Assembly: GCF_009827335.1 (NCBI RefSeq)
Contig: NZ_WTYH01000001.1
Coordinates: forward strand, 372,001-436,000
Source: Aurantiacibacter arachoides
GTDB taxonomy: Bacteria; Pseudomonadota; Alphaproteobacteria; Sphingomonadales; Sphingomonadaceae
DNA: 64,000 bases
Reading direction: 5' to 3'
How positions within the stretch are numbered: the first letter of the stretch is position 1; every line of letters starts with the position of its first letter. A program made the translations under genes and the position numbers. The notes under the pieces were generated by a model. The model ran no database searches. It was given only the letters and a program-made list of their open reading frames with translations, and was not told where the DNA came from. Below, in pieces: positions 46,924-55,964 of the stretch.

Positions 46924-47523
46924 ATGAACCCGTTTAAATCCACGCTCGTCGCGCTCACCGCAGCCGCAGCGCTCTCCACGAGCCTGGCTGGCTGCATCAG
47001 CTTCGGGCCCGACGCGCCCGAGCAGTTGCTCACGCTGACCCCGACTGCGACGGTCCCTAGCGGTTATTCCTCCGAAGGGCAGGTCGCCAACGCCCTGTCG
47101 GTGGAGGTTCCCACGGTCGCCCAGCGCCTCAACGTGCCGCGCATCCCGGTGACCACGTCGGACAGCACGCTGGCTTACCTGGTTGACGCGGTATGGGTGG
47201 AAAAGCCCGCCGAACTGTTCCGCACCGTCCTGTCGGAAACCATCCGCGCCAAGGGCAACCGCCTTGTGGTCGCAGACGAGGACCTGGAGTTTGCCGCAAA
47301 CACCCGCCTTTCCGGGACGCTGGTGGCGATGGAGTACGATGCCGTCACCTCCAGCGCGGTCGTGCGCTATGATGCCGTGCTCGAGATGGCGGGCGGCCGC
47401 GTGCTGACCCAGCGTTTCGAGGAGCGCGTGCCAGGCGTCCTGCCCGAGGCGACCGCGGTGGGCGCAGCGCTCAACCAGGCGACGAACGCGGTGGCCGATC
47501 GCGTGGCGGAGTGGGTGGGCTAG
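46924..47523 (+). CDS. ABC-type transport auxiliary lipoprotein (PqiC/LetB-auxiliary-like)
   Basis: A 199-residue lipoprotein with lipobox SLAGC (Cys about residue 24) and a domain of the ABC_trans_aux family (SVEVPTVAQRLNVPRIPV, YLVDAVWVEKPAELFRTVL). Such proteins tether the outer membrane to MCE systems. It completes the Mla-type operon. The TAG stop overlaps the convergent ATP12 gene stop through a shared CTAG. Confidence 0.85.
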   Translation: MNPFKSTLVALTAAAALSTSLAGCISFGPDAPEQLLTLTPTATVPSGYSSEGQVANALSVEVPTVAQRLNVPRIPVTTSDSTLAYLVDAVWVEKPAELFRTVLSETIRAKGNRLVVADEDLEFAANTRLSGTLVAMEYDAVTSSAVVRYDAVLEMAGGRVLTQRFEERVPGVLPEATAVGAALNQATNAVADRVAEWVG

Positions 47524-48230
47524 GCTCCTGCCTCAAGGCGCGTGATGGCGGCGGCGAACTGCGCGGCTTTTTCGAACGCTTCCAGCCGCAGGACACGGAC
47601 CTTTTCGGCCTCCTGTTCCCAGCCCCACAGCTCGGCCTGCCAGTCTTCCTCCGCATTGGCGGCGGCATAGAGCGCGGGCGCATCCGCCCCCGGTTCCAGC
47701 GCCGCCAGCGCCACCACCAGCGATCCGGCGAGCGAGGCCAGCGTGAGCAGCGCGGCGAGAGTGAAATCGTCCTCACCCTCCAGCCGAGCGCCCAGCGCTG
47801 CCATGGTCGCAGGGTCATGCGGCTTGTGGACGATCCCGCTGGTGCGTTCGAAGGTCACGGAGTGACGCGCTTCGCAGGCGGCAAGCAAGGGCTCCCACAG
47901 CGCCTGCTGGCGATGCCACAGCGGCTCGTCCGGCTCTGCGCGGTAACATAGCGTGTCGGTGTCGGCGTAGCTGAGCAGCTTGGCCACGGTTGCCGCGCGA
48001 TCGGGGCGGATAACGTCGATTGCCAGGTCGGCCATGTCGCGAAAGATGAAGCCGCGCGGATCGATCGTGTCACCCTGCGCACGCCATTCCCCGGCCAGCA
48101 GGTCAGCCAACGCGCGGCTCGGCACGACCTGTGCCGCGCCCTTTTGCGTGCGGATCGGTCGGCCATCCAGGGTAACGCGCCATCCGCCGGCGCCCTCTTC
48201 CACAGCGACATCGGCGTAGAATCGCTTCAT
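47520..48230 (-). CDS. ATP12 family chaperone
   Basis: A 236-residue ATP12-family protein (RFYADVAVEEGAGGWRVTLDGRP; RGFIFRDMADLAIDVI). In mitochondria ATP12 helps assemble F1-ATPase alpha subunits; bacterial homologues in Alphaproteobacteria presumably do the same. It is the last gene of the six-gene overlapping leftward operon and overlaps the 89-residue protein gene by 4 bp. The start at 48230 begins MKRFYADV. Confidence 0.88.
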   Translation of the reverse strand: MKRFYADVAVEEGAGGWRVTLDGRPIRTQKGAAQVVPSRALADLLAGEWRAQGDTIDPRGFIFRDMADLAIDVIRPDRAATVAKLLSYADTDTLCYRAEPDEPLWHRQQALWEPLLAACEARHSVTFERTSGIVHKPHDPATMAALGARLEGEDDFTLAALLTLASLAGSLVVALAALEPGADAPALYAAANAEEDWQAELWGWEQEAEKVRVLRLEAFEKAAQFAAAITRLEAGA

Positions 48231-48496
48231 CGGGTGTCGCGCGTCTCGTCGATTGTGGGCGATTTCCATCGGCGCGCCAAGGTCCGCGGCAGCCAGAAGA
48301 ATTCGAACAGGCCGAAGAACATTAGGCCGTATCCCAGCACGTCTGGCCCTGAAACCTTGCCGGCAAGGATCATCATGCCGCCCACCACCAGCAGCACGCC
48401 GCCCAGCCGCATCAATTGCAGCATCCAGAACCGCGCTGCGGCAGGGTCGGCGGGGGCGGGATCGGGGGATGAGGTGTTCCTGGGTTCGTCAGCCAT
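48227..48496 (-). CDS. Small two-helix membrane protein of unknown function
   Basis: An 89-residue protein. A polar, Pro-rich N-terminus (EPRNTSSPDPAPADPAAARF) is followed by two membrane helices (LMRLGGVLLVVGGMMILAG and VLGYGLMFFGLFEFFWLP) and a basic tail. It overlaps HAD by 8 bp and ATP12 by 4 bp. Small membrane proteins next to ATP12 occur often in this order, but I know no function. Confidence 0.7.
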   Translation of the reverse strand: MADEPRNTSSPDPAPADPAAARFWMLQLMRLGGVLLVVGGMMILAGKVSGPDVLGYGLMFFGLFEFFWLPRTLARRWKSPTIDETRDTR

Positions 48497-49139
48497 CGAG
48501 CAGTTCCTGCAAATGCGCCGCATCGCGCGCCACGGCCTCGGCCCCGGCGGCAAGCAGCTCGTCCTCTTCGTGATAGCCCCAGGCCACACCCAGCGCGCGC
48601 GTGCCTGCGGCGACGGCCATCTCGATGTCGTAAACCGTGTCGCCGATCATCACCGTCTGTTCGGGGGCGGCGGCGGCGTCTGCCATTGCGGCGAGCAGCA
48701 TGGCGGGATCGGGCTTGGAGGGATGGCGGTCGGCCGTGTGGAGCGTTGCGAACAGCGCACCAAGCGAATGCGTCGCCAGCGTGGCGGCCAGCCCGCGGTC
48801 GGACTTGCCGGTGGCGACCCCCAGCGTCCAGCCATGGCCGTGCAGGTGGCGCAGCAGATCGGCGATGCCGTCGAACAGCGGTTCGCGAAGGGAGCCATCC
48901 TGCCGCGCGGCGAAAAAGGCCTCCTTGTAGGCGGCGACGGTTGCGGCCAGCGCTGCCTCGTCCAGCGCGGGATCGAGCCGCCGCACCGCCTGCGGCAGGC
49001 TGAGGCCGACGATGCGGCGCACCTGTGCCGGCGGCGGCGGCGGGTGGCCGGTATCGGCAAAGGCGCTCGCCATGGCCCTGCATACGGCGGCCTGCCCATC
49101 CACCAGCGTGCCATCGCAATCGAACACGGCCAGTTTCAT
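48489..49139 (-). CDS. HAD-superfamily phosphatase (phosphoglycolate phosphatase-like)
   Basis: A 216-residue HAD hydrolase with the nucleophile motif DCDGTLVDG, the Lys region KPDPAMLL and the acidic motif MIGDTVYDIEMA. It is closest in style to Gph or related beta-phosphoglucomutase-type enzymes; the exact substrate is not evident. It overlaps the PaiB gene upstream by 4 bp and the next gene by 8 bp. Confidence 0.82.
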   Translation of the reverse strand: MKLAVFDCDGTLVDGQAAVCRAMASAFADTGHPPPPPAQVRRIVGLSLPQAVRRLDPALDEAALAATVAAYKEAFFAARQDGSLREPLFDGIADLLRHLHGHGWTLGVATGKSDRGLAATLATHSLGALFATLHTADRHPSKPDPAMLLAAMADAAAAPEQTVMIGDTVYDIEMAVAAGTRALGVAWGYHEEDELLAAGAEAVARDAAHLQELLDG

Positions 49140-49732
49140 GCTGCGAACCGCTCCATCGCCTGTGCCAGGTGGGGATTACCCTGAGTGCGGTGGCCATCCG
49201 CGATCCGCTCGCGCTCGGCACTGGAGTTTTCCTGCGAGAGCTTGAAGGTGGAACGCCACTCTTCGACCTCCATCCGATACCCGATGATGCCTTTAACCAG
49301 GTTGGCCCACAGCGCCCCGCCCGCCTCCGCAGCGCGCCACGGCGAGCCGCCCAGCCGGCCTTCCTGCCGGGCGATCAGGTGTTGGAAAAAAGTCTCGAGC
49401 CCGGCATCGTCCATGCGCACCACGCGCCCCGCCATCTCCAGCGCGACGTAGTCCCATGTCGGCACCGTGTCGCGGTCGTCGTAGAAACGCGGGCTGACGT
49501 AGCCATCGGGTCCGTTGACCACGGCCAGCACTTGCGCGCCATCCAGCGCCCCTGCCATCGCATTGCGGCGCGACATGTGGAATTGCAGGACGCCGTCGGC
49601 CCAGACGAAAGGGGTGTGGACGACCTGCGGGCCTGCGGGGGTCGCGGCGAAGACCATGCCGAACCCCACCTCCTCGATCAGCGCGTGGAAGCGGGCGTGG
49701 TCATGGCTGCGAAACAGTGGTTCGGGATGCAT
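49136..49732 (-). CDS. PaiB-like FMN-binding protein
   Basis: A 198-residue protein of the FMN-binding negative transcriptional regulator family (PaiB). Typical blocks are FGMVFAATPAGPQVVHTPFV, LQFHMSRRNAMA, GPDGYVSPRFYDD and VPTWDYVALE. Members form split-barrel dimers; B. subtilis PaiB represses degradative enzymes. Its ATG shares a base with the upstream pseudouridine synthase stop. Confidence 0.85.
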   Translation of the reverse strand: MHPEPLFRSHDHARFHALIEEVGFGMVFAATPAGPQVVHTPFVWADGVLQFHMSRRNAMAGALDGAQVLAVVNGPDGYVSPRFYDDRDTVPTWDYVALEMAGRVVRMDDAGLETFFQHLIARQEGRLGGSPWRAAEAGGALWANLVKGIIGYRMEVEEWRSTFKLSQENSSAERERIADGHRTQGNPHLAQAMERFAA

Positions 49733-51033
49733 CAGCGGCCCGTGGCCTTGCCGCCCCTCCCGGCGGACCGACCAGCGCCGCCACGGACCGGGTTTTTCGA
49801 CGCAGACGCTGGCGCAGGCGCACGTCTGGGGCCCAACCCCTTCGGGCCTACCTTCTTCGTATCCGCCTTCTTCACATCGGCCTTTTTCGCAAGAGGCTTC
49901 CTGGCCCCCGGCTTCGCCCCCGCCTTTGCATCATCAGCGGCTGGCCCCCGCGATTTGCGTTCGCCCCGGCGCGCCTTGCGGTACTGCTTGGCATGGGCCT
50001 TGGCCGCCTGCTTCTTCTCGGTCTTCGATCGCTCGGGCGGCGGAGGGGCGACGGGGCCGGCATCGCTGACACCTGCGTCGAAGCCCAGTTGCGCCATGCT
50101 CGCCGCAAAGTGTTCGGGCAGTTCGGCGACCGCGTCGATGTCGTCTCCGCCGGGGCCCTCGATGATCAGCCGGCGGGCGTGGAGGTGCATCTTGCGGCTG
50201 ATCGAGCCGGTCAGATAGGCTTCCTTGCCGCCGTACTTGGCATCGCCCACGATGGGATGCCCGATGGCCGCCATGTGCACGCGCAACTGGTGCGTGCGCC
50301 CGGTAAAGGGTTGCAGTTCGACCCAGGCCGCGGCGTTGCCCGCCCGCTCCACCACGCGGTAGGCGGTGCGCGCGGGCTGCCCGTTCTCGGTGTCGATATG
50401 CATCTTCTCGCCGCCGCTGGCCGGCTGCTTGGCAAGCGGCGCATCGACCGTGCCCTCGTGCAACTGGGGCACGCCAACGACCAGCGCCCAGTAGATCTTC
50501 TTGGCGGTGCGGCCGGAAAAGCGCTTCGAAAAGAACGCCGCGCTGCTGGCGGAGCGGGCGACCAGCAACACGCCCGAGGTATCCTTGTCGAGCCGGTGGA
50601 CCAGGCGCGGGCGCGGCTCGTCCTCGTTCGCATAGGCATCGAGCAGCCCGTCGACGTGGCGCGTGGTCTTGGTGCCGCCCTGCGTGGCCAGGCCGGGCGG
50701 CTTGTTGAGGATCAGCGCACCCTTCGTGCGGGTGATCAGCATGGCCTCGGCCGCGGCCTCGTCCTCGGGCGAGAGCGCGGGGCGCGCTCGCTGGGTCCGC
50801 GCCGTATCCTCGCCGCCCGGAGGGACCCGCAGGACCTGCCCTGCGGCGATGCGATCCTCGGGCTTTACCCGCTTGCCATCCACCCGCAGCTGCCCGGTGC
50901 GTGCCCATCTGCTGATCGTGCCGAAGCCGACCTGCGGCAGGTGGCGCTTGAACCACCGGTCCAGCCGCACGCCGTCATCGTCGGCATCGACGGTGAACTG
51001 GCGCACCTCGTTGGCGTTGTCCTGCGCGGGCAT
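49732..51033 (-). CDS. RluA-family pseudouridine synthase with basic tail
   Basis: A 433-residue protein. Residues about 20-90 contain an S4 domain (VRLDRWFKRHLPQVGFGTISRW), then the catalytic domain with Asp in HRLDKDTSGVLLV. From about residue 345 an extra Lys/Arg/Ala/Pro tail follows (KKQAAKAHAKQYRKARRG; KPLAKKADVKKADTKK), similar in style to the trigger factor tail. It probably modifies 23S rRNA like RluC. The start at 51033 shares a base with the crcB stop. Confidence 0.85.
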   Translation of the reverse strand: MPAQDNANEVRQFTVDADDDGVRLDRWFKRHLPQVGFGTISRWARTGQLRVDGKRVKPEDRIAAGQVLRVPPGGEDTARTQRARPALSPEDEAAAEAMLITRTKGALILNKPPGLATQGGTKTTRHVDGLLDAYANEDEPRPRLVHRLDKDTSGVLLVARSASSAAFFSKRFSGRTAKKIYWALVVGVPQLHEGTVDAPLAKQPASGGEKMHIDTENGQPARTAYRVVERAGNAAAWVELQPFTGRTHQLRVHMAAIGHPIVGDAKYGGKEAYLTGSISRKMHLHARRLIIEGPGGDDIDAVAELPEHFAASMAQLGFDAGVSDAGPVAPPPPERSKTEKKQAAKAHAKQYRKARRGERKSRGPAADDAKAGAKPGARKPLAKKADVKKADTKKVGPKGLGPRRAPAPASASKNPVRGGAGRSAGRGGKATGR

Positions 51034-51446
51034 CAGGCGAACGCCTTCGTAGCGAAGACGCCGAACGCAAAGCCGGTCACGCCGAGCCCGACCGACAGCA
51101 TGAGGTAGATCGCCGCCAGCCCCACCTGCTGTCGCTCTATCAGGAAGGCAAGCTCCAGGCTGAAGGCGGAAAAGGTGGTAAATCCGCCCAGCAGTCCCAC
51201 GCCCAGCAGCAGGCGAAGCTGCTCCGCATTCTCGGGCGCGGCCCTGACGAGCCAGCCGGCCAGCGCTCCCATCAGCACGCTGCCGAGCGTGTTGACCGCC
51301 AGTGTGGGGAAGGGGAACAGGCCGACGACGGGCGGCCCAAGCCACCAGGTGACGGCACGGCCAAGCTGGTAACGGGCGACCGCGCCGATACCGCCGGCAA
51401 GCGCGACCGATAGCGAGGCCCAGAGCTGGGGGAGGGTGGTGGACAT
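51033..51446 (-). CDS. crcB: Fluoride channel FluC (CrcB)
   Basis: A 137-residue four-helix membrane protein that exports fluoride as a dual-topology dimer. The signatures GGIGAVARYQLGR, VNTLGSVLMG and GGFTTFSAFSLE are present. It is the first gene of the six-gene overlapping operon. Its AAGGGG ribosome site lies within an 11-bp hairpin, so translation may be controlled. Confidence 0.9.
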   Translation of the reverse strand: MSTTLPQLWASLSVALAGGIGAVARYQLGRAVTWWLGPPVVGLFPFPTLAVNTLGSVLMGALAGWLVRAAPENAEQLRLLLGVGLLGGFTTFSAFSLELAFLIERQQVGLAAIYLMLSVGLGVTGFAFGVFATKAFA

Positions 51447-51447
51447 G

Positions 51448-51484
51448 GCTTTCCCCTTAGACTCGGAGCGGCCAAGGGGAAAGC
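51448..51484 (-). promoter_or_regulatory. Hairpin sequestering the crcB ribosome-binding site
   Basis: On the minus strand, GCTTTCCCCTT (51474-51484) pairs perfectly with AAGGGGAAAGC (51448-51458) around a 15-base loop. The second arm contains the AAGGGG Shine-Dalgarno, and the ATG follows one base later. I do not see the conserved fluoride riboswitch core here. Confidence 0.65.
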
Positions 51485-51626
51485 GTTGCCTTGCGCATCA
51501 TGCGCGCCGACGCGAATGATGCACGGCCCACATCGTTTGGCAAACGCCGGCCTTGCATCCCCACGGTTCTTGCTTTCGCCCGGTATCATCGGAAATGGGC
51601 CTCGCCGCCACGAGGGAGCAACGTTC

Positions 51627-52685
51627 ATGACGGCCAATCCTCCCAGCCGCATCGCCATCATCGATTACCTGCGCGGCCTCGCCAGTCTCGTAGTCGCGTG
51701 GTTCCATCTGACGAATTTATATGAACCCACATCGACGGTGCGCACGTCAGGTGCGCTTGGCTATCTCGGCGTCGATTGCTTTTTCGTGATCTCGGGATTT
51801 GTACTTCCCTACCTTCTGAGCGGTGTGCGCGGTGGATACACGCTGGCCAGTTTCCCGCGCTTCATGGCCCGGCGCACGGTGCGTCTGGAGCCTGCGTTTC
51901 TGGTATCGATCGCGATGGTCATCGTGCTGTGGGAGCTATCGGCGCTGCGGCCGGCTTTCGCGGGAGAGATCCCTGCGTTCACCGTGCCTCATGTTCTGGC
52001 GAATGCCCTGTACCTGGTGCCGGTCACGCAATACGAGTGGCTGCAGCCGGTGTACTGGACGCTTGCATACGAACTGGTTTTCTACATCGTCATCGGGTTG
52101 ATCTTTCCGCTGATTGCCGCCGGACCGGTAAGAGATGGGCGATCACAATTGCCTTTTCTGTTCGTCGTCGGGGCGCTGATGGCGCTCGCCGCGTTGCAAG
52201 TGATCGGCGCGCAGTGGATCCTCTTCGTGATGGGACTGTTCGTGTACAAGGCCGTGGTCGAGCGGATTGGTACTGGTCTGCTGGTTGCGGGGCTTATCGC
52301 AAGCACCGCCGTGATGGTACTGGGCAACCGTGCGGATGCTGCCGTGGTCGGTTTGCTGACGGCGGTGGTAATCGTTCTGGGCCGCGGCTTCGCGCTGTCG
52401 GACCGCGCGGAGCGGATTTTTGGCGGACTTGGCCTCATCTCCTATTCCCTGTATCTGGTGCATATTCCAATCGGCGGCAGACTGGTGAATTTCGGCAAGA
52501 ATTTCACCGATGGCAATATGGCGGCCGAACTTGGCCTTTCGTTGTTTGGGCTGGCGGTATCGCTGGTGGCGGCGGTGGTCTTTTTTCTGTTGATCGAACG
52601 GCCGGCCCACAACCTCTCGCGGCGCATCGCCATGACCAGGCCGCGTCCGGGACCCAACGGCGGCGAGGCCAGGGCCGACGGGTGA
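51627..52685 (+). CDS. Acyltransferase family 3 membrane protein
   Basis: A 352-residue inner-membrane protein with about ten helices. The family motifs are [19 protein letters not shown] (N-terminal), [13 protein letters not shown], and the [10 protein letters not shown] segment. Such enzymes O-acylate surface glycans or lipids. GGGAG lies before the ATG at 51627. The neighbouring genes do not show the acceptor. Some stretches use less GC-rich codons than the surroundings. Confidence 0.82.
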   Translation: MTANPPSRIAIIDYLRGLASLVVAWFHLTNLYEPTSTVRTSGALGYLGVDCFFVISGFVLPYLLSGVRGGYTLASFPRFMARRTVRLEPAFLVSIAMVIVLWELSALRPAFAGEIPAFTVPHVLANALYLVPVTQYEWLQPVYWTLAYELVFYIVIGLIFPLIAAGPVRDGRSQLPFLFVVGALMALAALQVIGAQWILFVMGLFVYKAVVERIGTGLLVAGLIASTAVMVLGNRADAAVVGLLTAVVIVLGRGFALSDRAERIFGGLGLISYSLYLVHIPIGGRLVNFGKNFTDGNMAAELGLSLFGLAVSLVAAVVFFLLIERPAHNLSRRIAMTRPRPGPNGGEARADG

Positions 52686-52854
52686 GCGACTGCCGAAAGG
52701 CTTGCTTTTGCGCGATTGGGACCGTATTGGCCCGTTCGTGTCGCCGATCCAGAACGGATTCGGTCCGATTTTCATTGGTTACTTGAATGGTGCAACCCGC
52801 GCCGATCGCTCGCGGGCTCTCCCTGTTACGGTTCTGAAAGGTGGCTTAGGTTTT

Positions 52855-53061
52855 ATGCAGATCGTCGTCCGCGATAACAATGTCGAGCAGGCCCTCCGTG
52901 CGCTCAAGAAGAAGTTGCAGCGCGAAGGGGTGTATCGCGAGATGAAGCTGCGCCGCCACTACGAAAAGCCGAGCGAGAAGCGCGCACGCGAAAAGGCTGC
53001 CGCCGTGCGCCGCGCCCGCAAGCTGGAGCGCAAGCGCATGGAACGCGACGGCGTGAAGTAA
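52855..53061 (+). CDS. rpsU: 30S ribosomal protein S21
   Basis: A 68-residue S21 protein ([21 protein letters not shown]) with a basic helical C-terminus ([11 protein letters not shown]). It helps base-pairing of mRNA with the 16S 3' end. The start at 52855 follows GAAAGG; upstream in-frame codons are unconserved. The 169-bp leader upstream should hold its promoter. Confidence 0.93.
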   Translation: MQIVVRDNNVEQALRALKKKLQREGVYREMKLRRHYEKPSEKRAREKAAAVRRARKLERKRMERDGVK

Positions 53062-53154
53062 AGGCGCGGGCGGGTTCGTCCCGCCGCCGCTGACCCGGCC
53101 ACGGCCGGGCGCTGTGCAGGGCGAATGCCCTTGCCTCGCAAATGTAGCTAAGCC

Positions 53155-53188
53155 AAAGGGGCGTGGAACTCATCTTCCGCGCCCCTTT
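53155..53188 (+). terminator. Probable terminator downstream of rpsU
   Basis: AAAGGGGCG pairs with CGCCCCTTT (53155-53163 with 53180-53188). Two further short GC hairpins lie between it and the rpsU stop. The U-tract is short, so termination may be partial. Confidence 0.45.
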
Positions 53189-53220
53189 CGCGTGGCGCAA
53201 TCCTCGACAGGACGACACCA

Positions 53221-53823
53221 ATGACCGAAGTGACCCGCGTTCCCCTGCAGCCAATCGCCAAGGGGTCGCTCACCAAGCTCTGGCTCGGCGTGCTTGCCGC
53301 CGTGCTGCTCGCGGCCGGCATCGCCTGGCTTGCCATGCCCGCCGGCGTCAGCGTGGAAGTGGTGCGCGCGGGTGAGGGGCCCAGCCCGACGGCCAATGAC
53401 GTGGTCTTCGTGAATTACACCGGGCGCCTGGACGATGGCACGGTGTTCGACCGCTCCCAGCCGACCAACCTGCCGGTCGAGGGTGTCTTCCCCGACGGCA
53501 CGCCGCTGCCGCTGTCGGACATGGTTCCCGGCTTCACCCAGGCGATGGTGCAGACGCAGAAGGGTGGCCAGTACACGGTCGTGATTCCTTCCGACCTCGC
53601 CTTCGGAGCCGATGTGCCGCCGGGCGGGCCGATCCCGCCGAACGCCGACCTCACCTTCGATGTCGAGGTGGTGGACTTCATGACGCGGGAGGATTTCGAC
53701 CAGCGCCTGCAGACGCTGCAGCAGATGATGATGCAGCAGCAGATGCAGGGTGGTGCTCCTGCGGCTCCGGGCGGTGCGGCTGGCGCGGTGCCGCCGACAG
53801 AACAGGACGGCCCGCCGCAATAA
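53221..53823 (+). CDS. FKBP-type peptidyl-prolyl isomerase, membrane-anchored
   Basis: A 200-residue protein with one N-terminal membrane helix (LWLGVLAAVLLAAGIAWLA) and an FKBP domain (VFVNYTGRLDDGTVFDRS, VPGFTQAMVQTQKGGQYTVVIPSDLAFG). The C-terminus is Met/Gln/Gly-rich (QQMMMQQQMQGGAPAAPGG). It catalyses proline isomerisation during folding in the periplasm. AGGA precedes the ATG. Confidence 0.88.
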   Translation: MTEVTRVPLQPIAKGSLTKLWLGVLAAVLLAAGIAWLAMPAGVSVEVVRAGEGPSPTANDVVFVNYTGRLDDGTVFDRSQPTNLPVEGVFPDGTPLPLSDMVPGFTQAMVQTQKGGQYTVVIPSDLAFGADVPPGGPIPPNADLTFDVEVVDFMTREDFDQRLQTLQQMMMQQQMQGGAPAAPGGAAGAVPPTEQDGPPQ

Positions 53824-53843
53824 GGTGCGCCAAGGCGCCCCAC

Positions 53844-53871
53844 CGCGCATCGCTCATCGCGCATCGCTCAT
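53844..53871. repeat. 14-bp tandem repeat, two copies
   Basis: CGCGCATCGCTCAT occurs twice in a row in the gap between the FKBP gene and the DUF4153 gene, 53844-53857 and 53858-53871. No coding role is seen. Confidence 0.8.
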
Positions 53872-53938
53872 CTTTTGCTCATGACCCCGCGTGCGCTGGC
53901 TGGCATCGTGCCAGCAACGCAGGCGAGGGGACATACGG

Positions 53939-55624
53939 GTGAGTCAACGAATTAAGCCGGCCACAGAGGCGCCCGGGCACGACGGCTTGCAGGACTGGCC
54001 GCTGCGACCCTGGCTCTATGCCCTGATCGGGGGCGGTGCCGGCCTCGCGGTCCACCTGCTGTTCAACGGCGGCGCGGGTTCGCGCGCCGGGTCCGCCATC
54101 GCCGCCTTTGCCTTTTTTGCCGCGCTTGGCCTGGGCTTCACCCTGCGGCCCGACCGCCCGCGCGACTCGATCATTTTCTCGCTCGGCCTCGGCACGGTAA
54201 TGGCGGGTATCGCCTTCCTCGCCATCGACGCAGGCGACCGGCTGGCGGGCGAGGAGTTCGGCTTTGCGGCGGGCGTGTTCTTCAGCCTGCTGGCAATCCC
54301 GCTGTTCCAGTCGGACTTTCACCGCCGCCGCTGGGCGACGCCTTACCGCGAGACGCATTTCCACGTCTGGACCGACGCGGTCAGCGCGGGCGGGGCGCTG
54401 GCCTTCATGCTCCTCAGTTTCGCGCTCATCTGGCTGTTGGATGCGCTGTTCATCCTCGTCGGTATCGAGCTGATCGGCCAACTGTTCCGGACCGACTGGT
54501 TCGCCGGGCTCTTCCTCGGCGCGACCTTCGGGGCGGGCCTCGGCGTCCTGCGCAACCAGCTCGCCATCATCGGCACGCTGCAACGCGTGGTCATGCTGGT
54601 GCTCTCACTGCTTGCCGTGCCCTTCGCAGCAGCGATCCTGGTCTTCGTGGTCATGCTCGTGTTCTCGGGCGGAGATGCGCTGTGGAACGCGACCGACAGC
54701 GCCACGCCGGTGCTGCTCGCCTGCGCGATCGGCTGCTTCGTGCTGGTCAACGTGGTGGTGCGCGACGATGACGATTCGCGCAGCGGCAACGTGGTGATGC
54801 AGGCGGCAGCGCTTGTGCTGGCGGCGGCAATCTTTCCACTGACAGTCTTTGCCGCGGTCAGCATGGGCATCCGTATCGGGCAGCACGGCCTCAGTCCGGA
54901 GCGGCTGTGGGCGCTGGTCGCCATTGCCATCGCGACCGCCTATGGCCTTGCCTACTGGGTCGCCATGGCGCGCGGACGACTGGCGGGCTGGGCGCATCAC
55001 CTGCGCCGGGCCAACCTTCATCTTGCGGCGGGGAGCTGCCTCGTAGCGCTGGTGCTGGCCTTTCCCTGGCTGGATTTCGGGCGCATTTCGGCGAAAAACC
55101 AGCTGGCCCGGCTCGATCGCGGCGAGGTGAGCGTGGCGGACTTCGATTTCGAAGCACTGCGCTGGGATTTCGGCGAGGCCGGACGCCGGGCGCTGGCGCG
55201 GATCGCTGCGGGAGAGGGCGAGGCGGCACAGCTTGCCGCCGAGGTGCAGGCCCGCGCCGAGCGTTACCCGGTGACCGATAGACGTCGATCCTTCGATCCG
55301 GGGGCATTGGCGTTATCCTTCGAGGATGCCCGCCTGCGCGGTTGGGTGCGCAGTCATGTCGCGGCCAACCCATGGCAGTGCAGCCCCGCCTGCGTGGCAA
55401 TCGATCTTGGCCAGGAAGGCGACCGGCGGCGCGTGGCGCTCGTGAGTGCACGCTCACGCGAACTCGTCGCTTTCCGGGACGACGGCTTGGCCGATCTGCC
55501 CGCGCCCGTCCCGGCGCCGCCGACGCCCGATACCGCAATCGCGCCCGGCGATGTCGAGGTCCGCTCGTTCGAAGGCCGGCAGATCTTCGTCAACGGCCGG
55601 CCCGTGGGCGAACCCTTCGAATAG
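53939..55624 (+). CDS. DUF4153 multi-pass membrane protein
   Basis: A 561-residue protein. About ten membrane helices (residues about 30-390) form the DUF4153 domain, followed by a soluble C-terminal region. Function is unknown. I prefer the GTG at 53939 because GAGGGG lies 8 nt upstream; a GTG at 53891 is possible. It lies 37 bp upstream of gatC. Confidence 0.75.
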   Translation: MSQRIKPATEAPGHDGLQDWPLRPWLYALIGGGAGLAVHLLFNGGAGSRAGSAIAAFAFFAALGLGFTLRPDRPRDSIIFSLGLGTVMAGIAFLAIDAGDRLAGEEFGFAAGVFFSLLAIPLFQSDFHRRRWATPYRETHFHVWTDAVSAGGALAFMLLSFALIWLLDALFILVGIELIGQLFRTDWFAGLFLGATFGAGLGVLRNQLAIIGTLQRVVMLVLSLLAVPFAAAILVFVVMLVFSGGDALWNATDSATPVLLACAIGCFVLVNVVVRDDDDSRSGNVVMQAAALVLAAAIFPLTVFAAVSMGIRIGQHGLSPERLWALVAIAIATAYGLAYWVAMARGRLAGWAHHLRRANLHLAAGSCLVALVLAFPWLDFGRISAKNQLARLDRGEVSVADFDFEALRWDFGEAGRRALARIAAGEGEAAQLAAEVQARAERYPVTDRRRSFDPGALALSFEDARLRGWVRSHVAANPWQCSPACVAIDLGQEGDRRRVALVSARSRELVAFRDDGLADLPAPVPAPPTPDTAIAPGDVEVRSFEGRQIFVNGRPVGEPFE

Positions 55625-55661
55625 CTTGAAGCCTGCCCCCACGCTCGCTAGGGCGCAGGGC

Positions 55662-55964
55662 ATGTCCGTGACCCGTGAAGAAGTGGCGAAAATCGCCTCG
55701 CTGGCGCGCATCCGCATGGCCGAGGAAGACCTCGACCATCTGGTGCCCGAGTTCAACAAGATCCTCGAATGGGTCGAGCAGCTTGGCGAGGTCGATACCA
55801 GCGGCGTCGAACCGATGACCGCGGTGATCGAACAGAAACTGCGCCTGCGCGACGACGTGGTCGATGCCGATCCGCTGACCGGTGGCGGCAAGCGTAACGC
55901 GGTGCTGGCCAATGCCCCTGCCGCCGAACACGGGTTCTACGGCGTGCCCAAGGTGATCGAATGA
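55662..55964 (+). CDS. gatC: Asp-tRNA(Asn)/Glu-tRNA(Gln) amidotransferase subunit C
   Basis: A 100-residue GatC protein ([50 protein letters not shown]). It stabilises GatA and GatB in the complex that makes Gln-tRNA(Gln) and Asn-tRNA(Asn) from misacylated tRNAs. It overlaps gatA by 4 bp. Confidence 0.95.
   Translation: MSVTREEVAKIASLARIRMAEEDLDHLVPEFNKILEWVEQLGEVDTSGVEPMTAVIEQKLRLRDDVVDADPLTGGGKRNAVLANAPAAEHGFYGVPKVIE

Noticed and set aside
51447..51626. Fluoride riboswitch before crcB
   Set aside because: The conserved core of that class is not recognisable. Only a plain hairpin over the ribosome site is seen.
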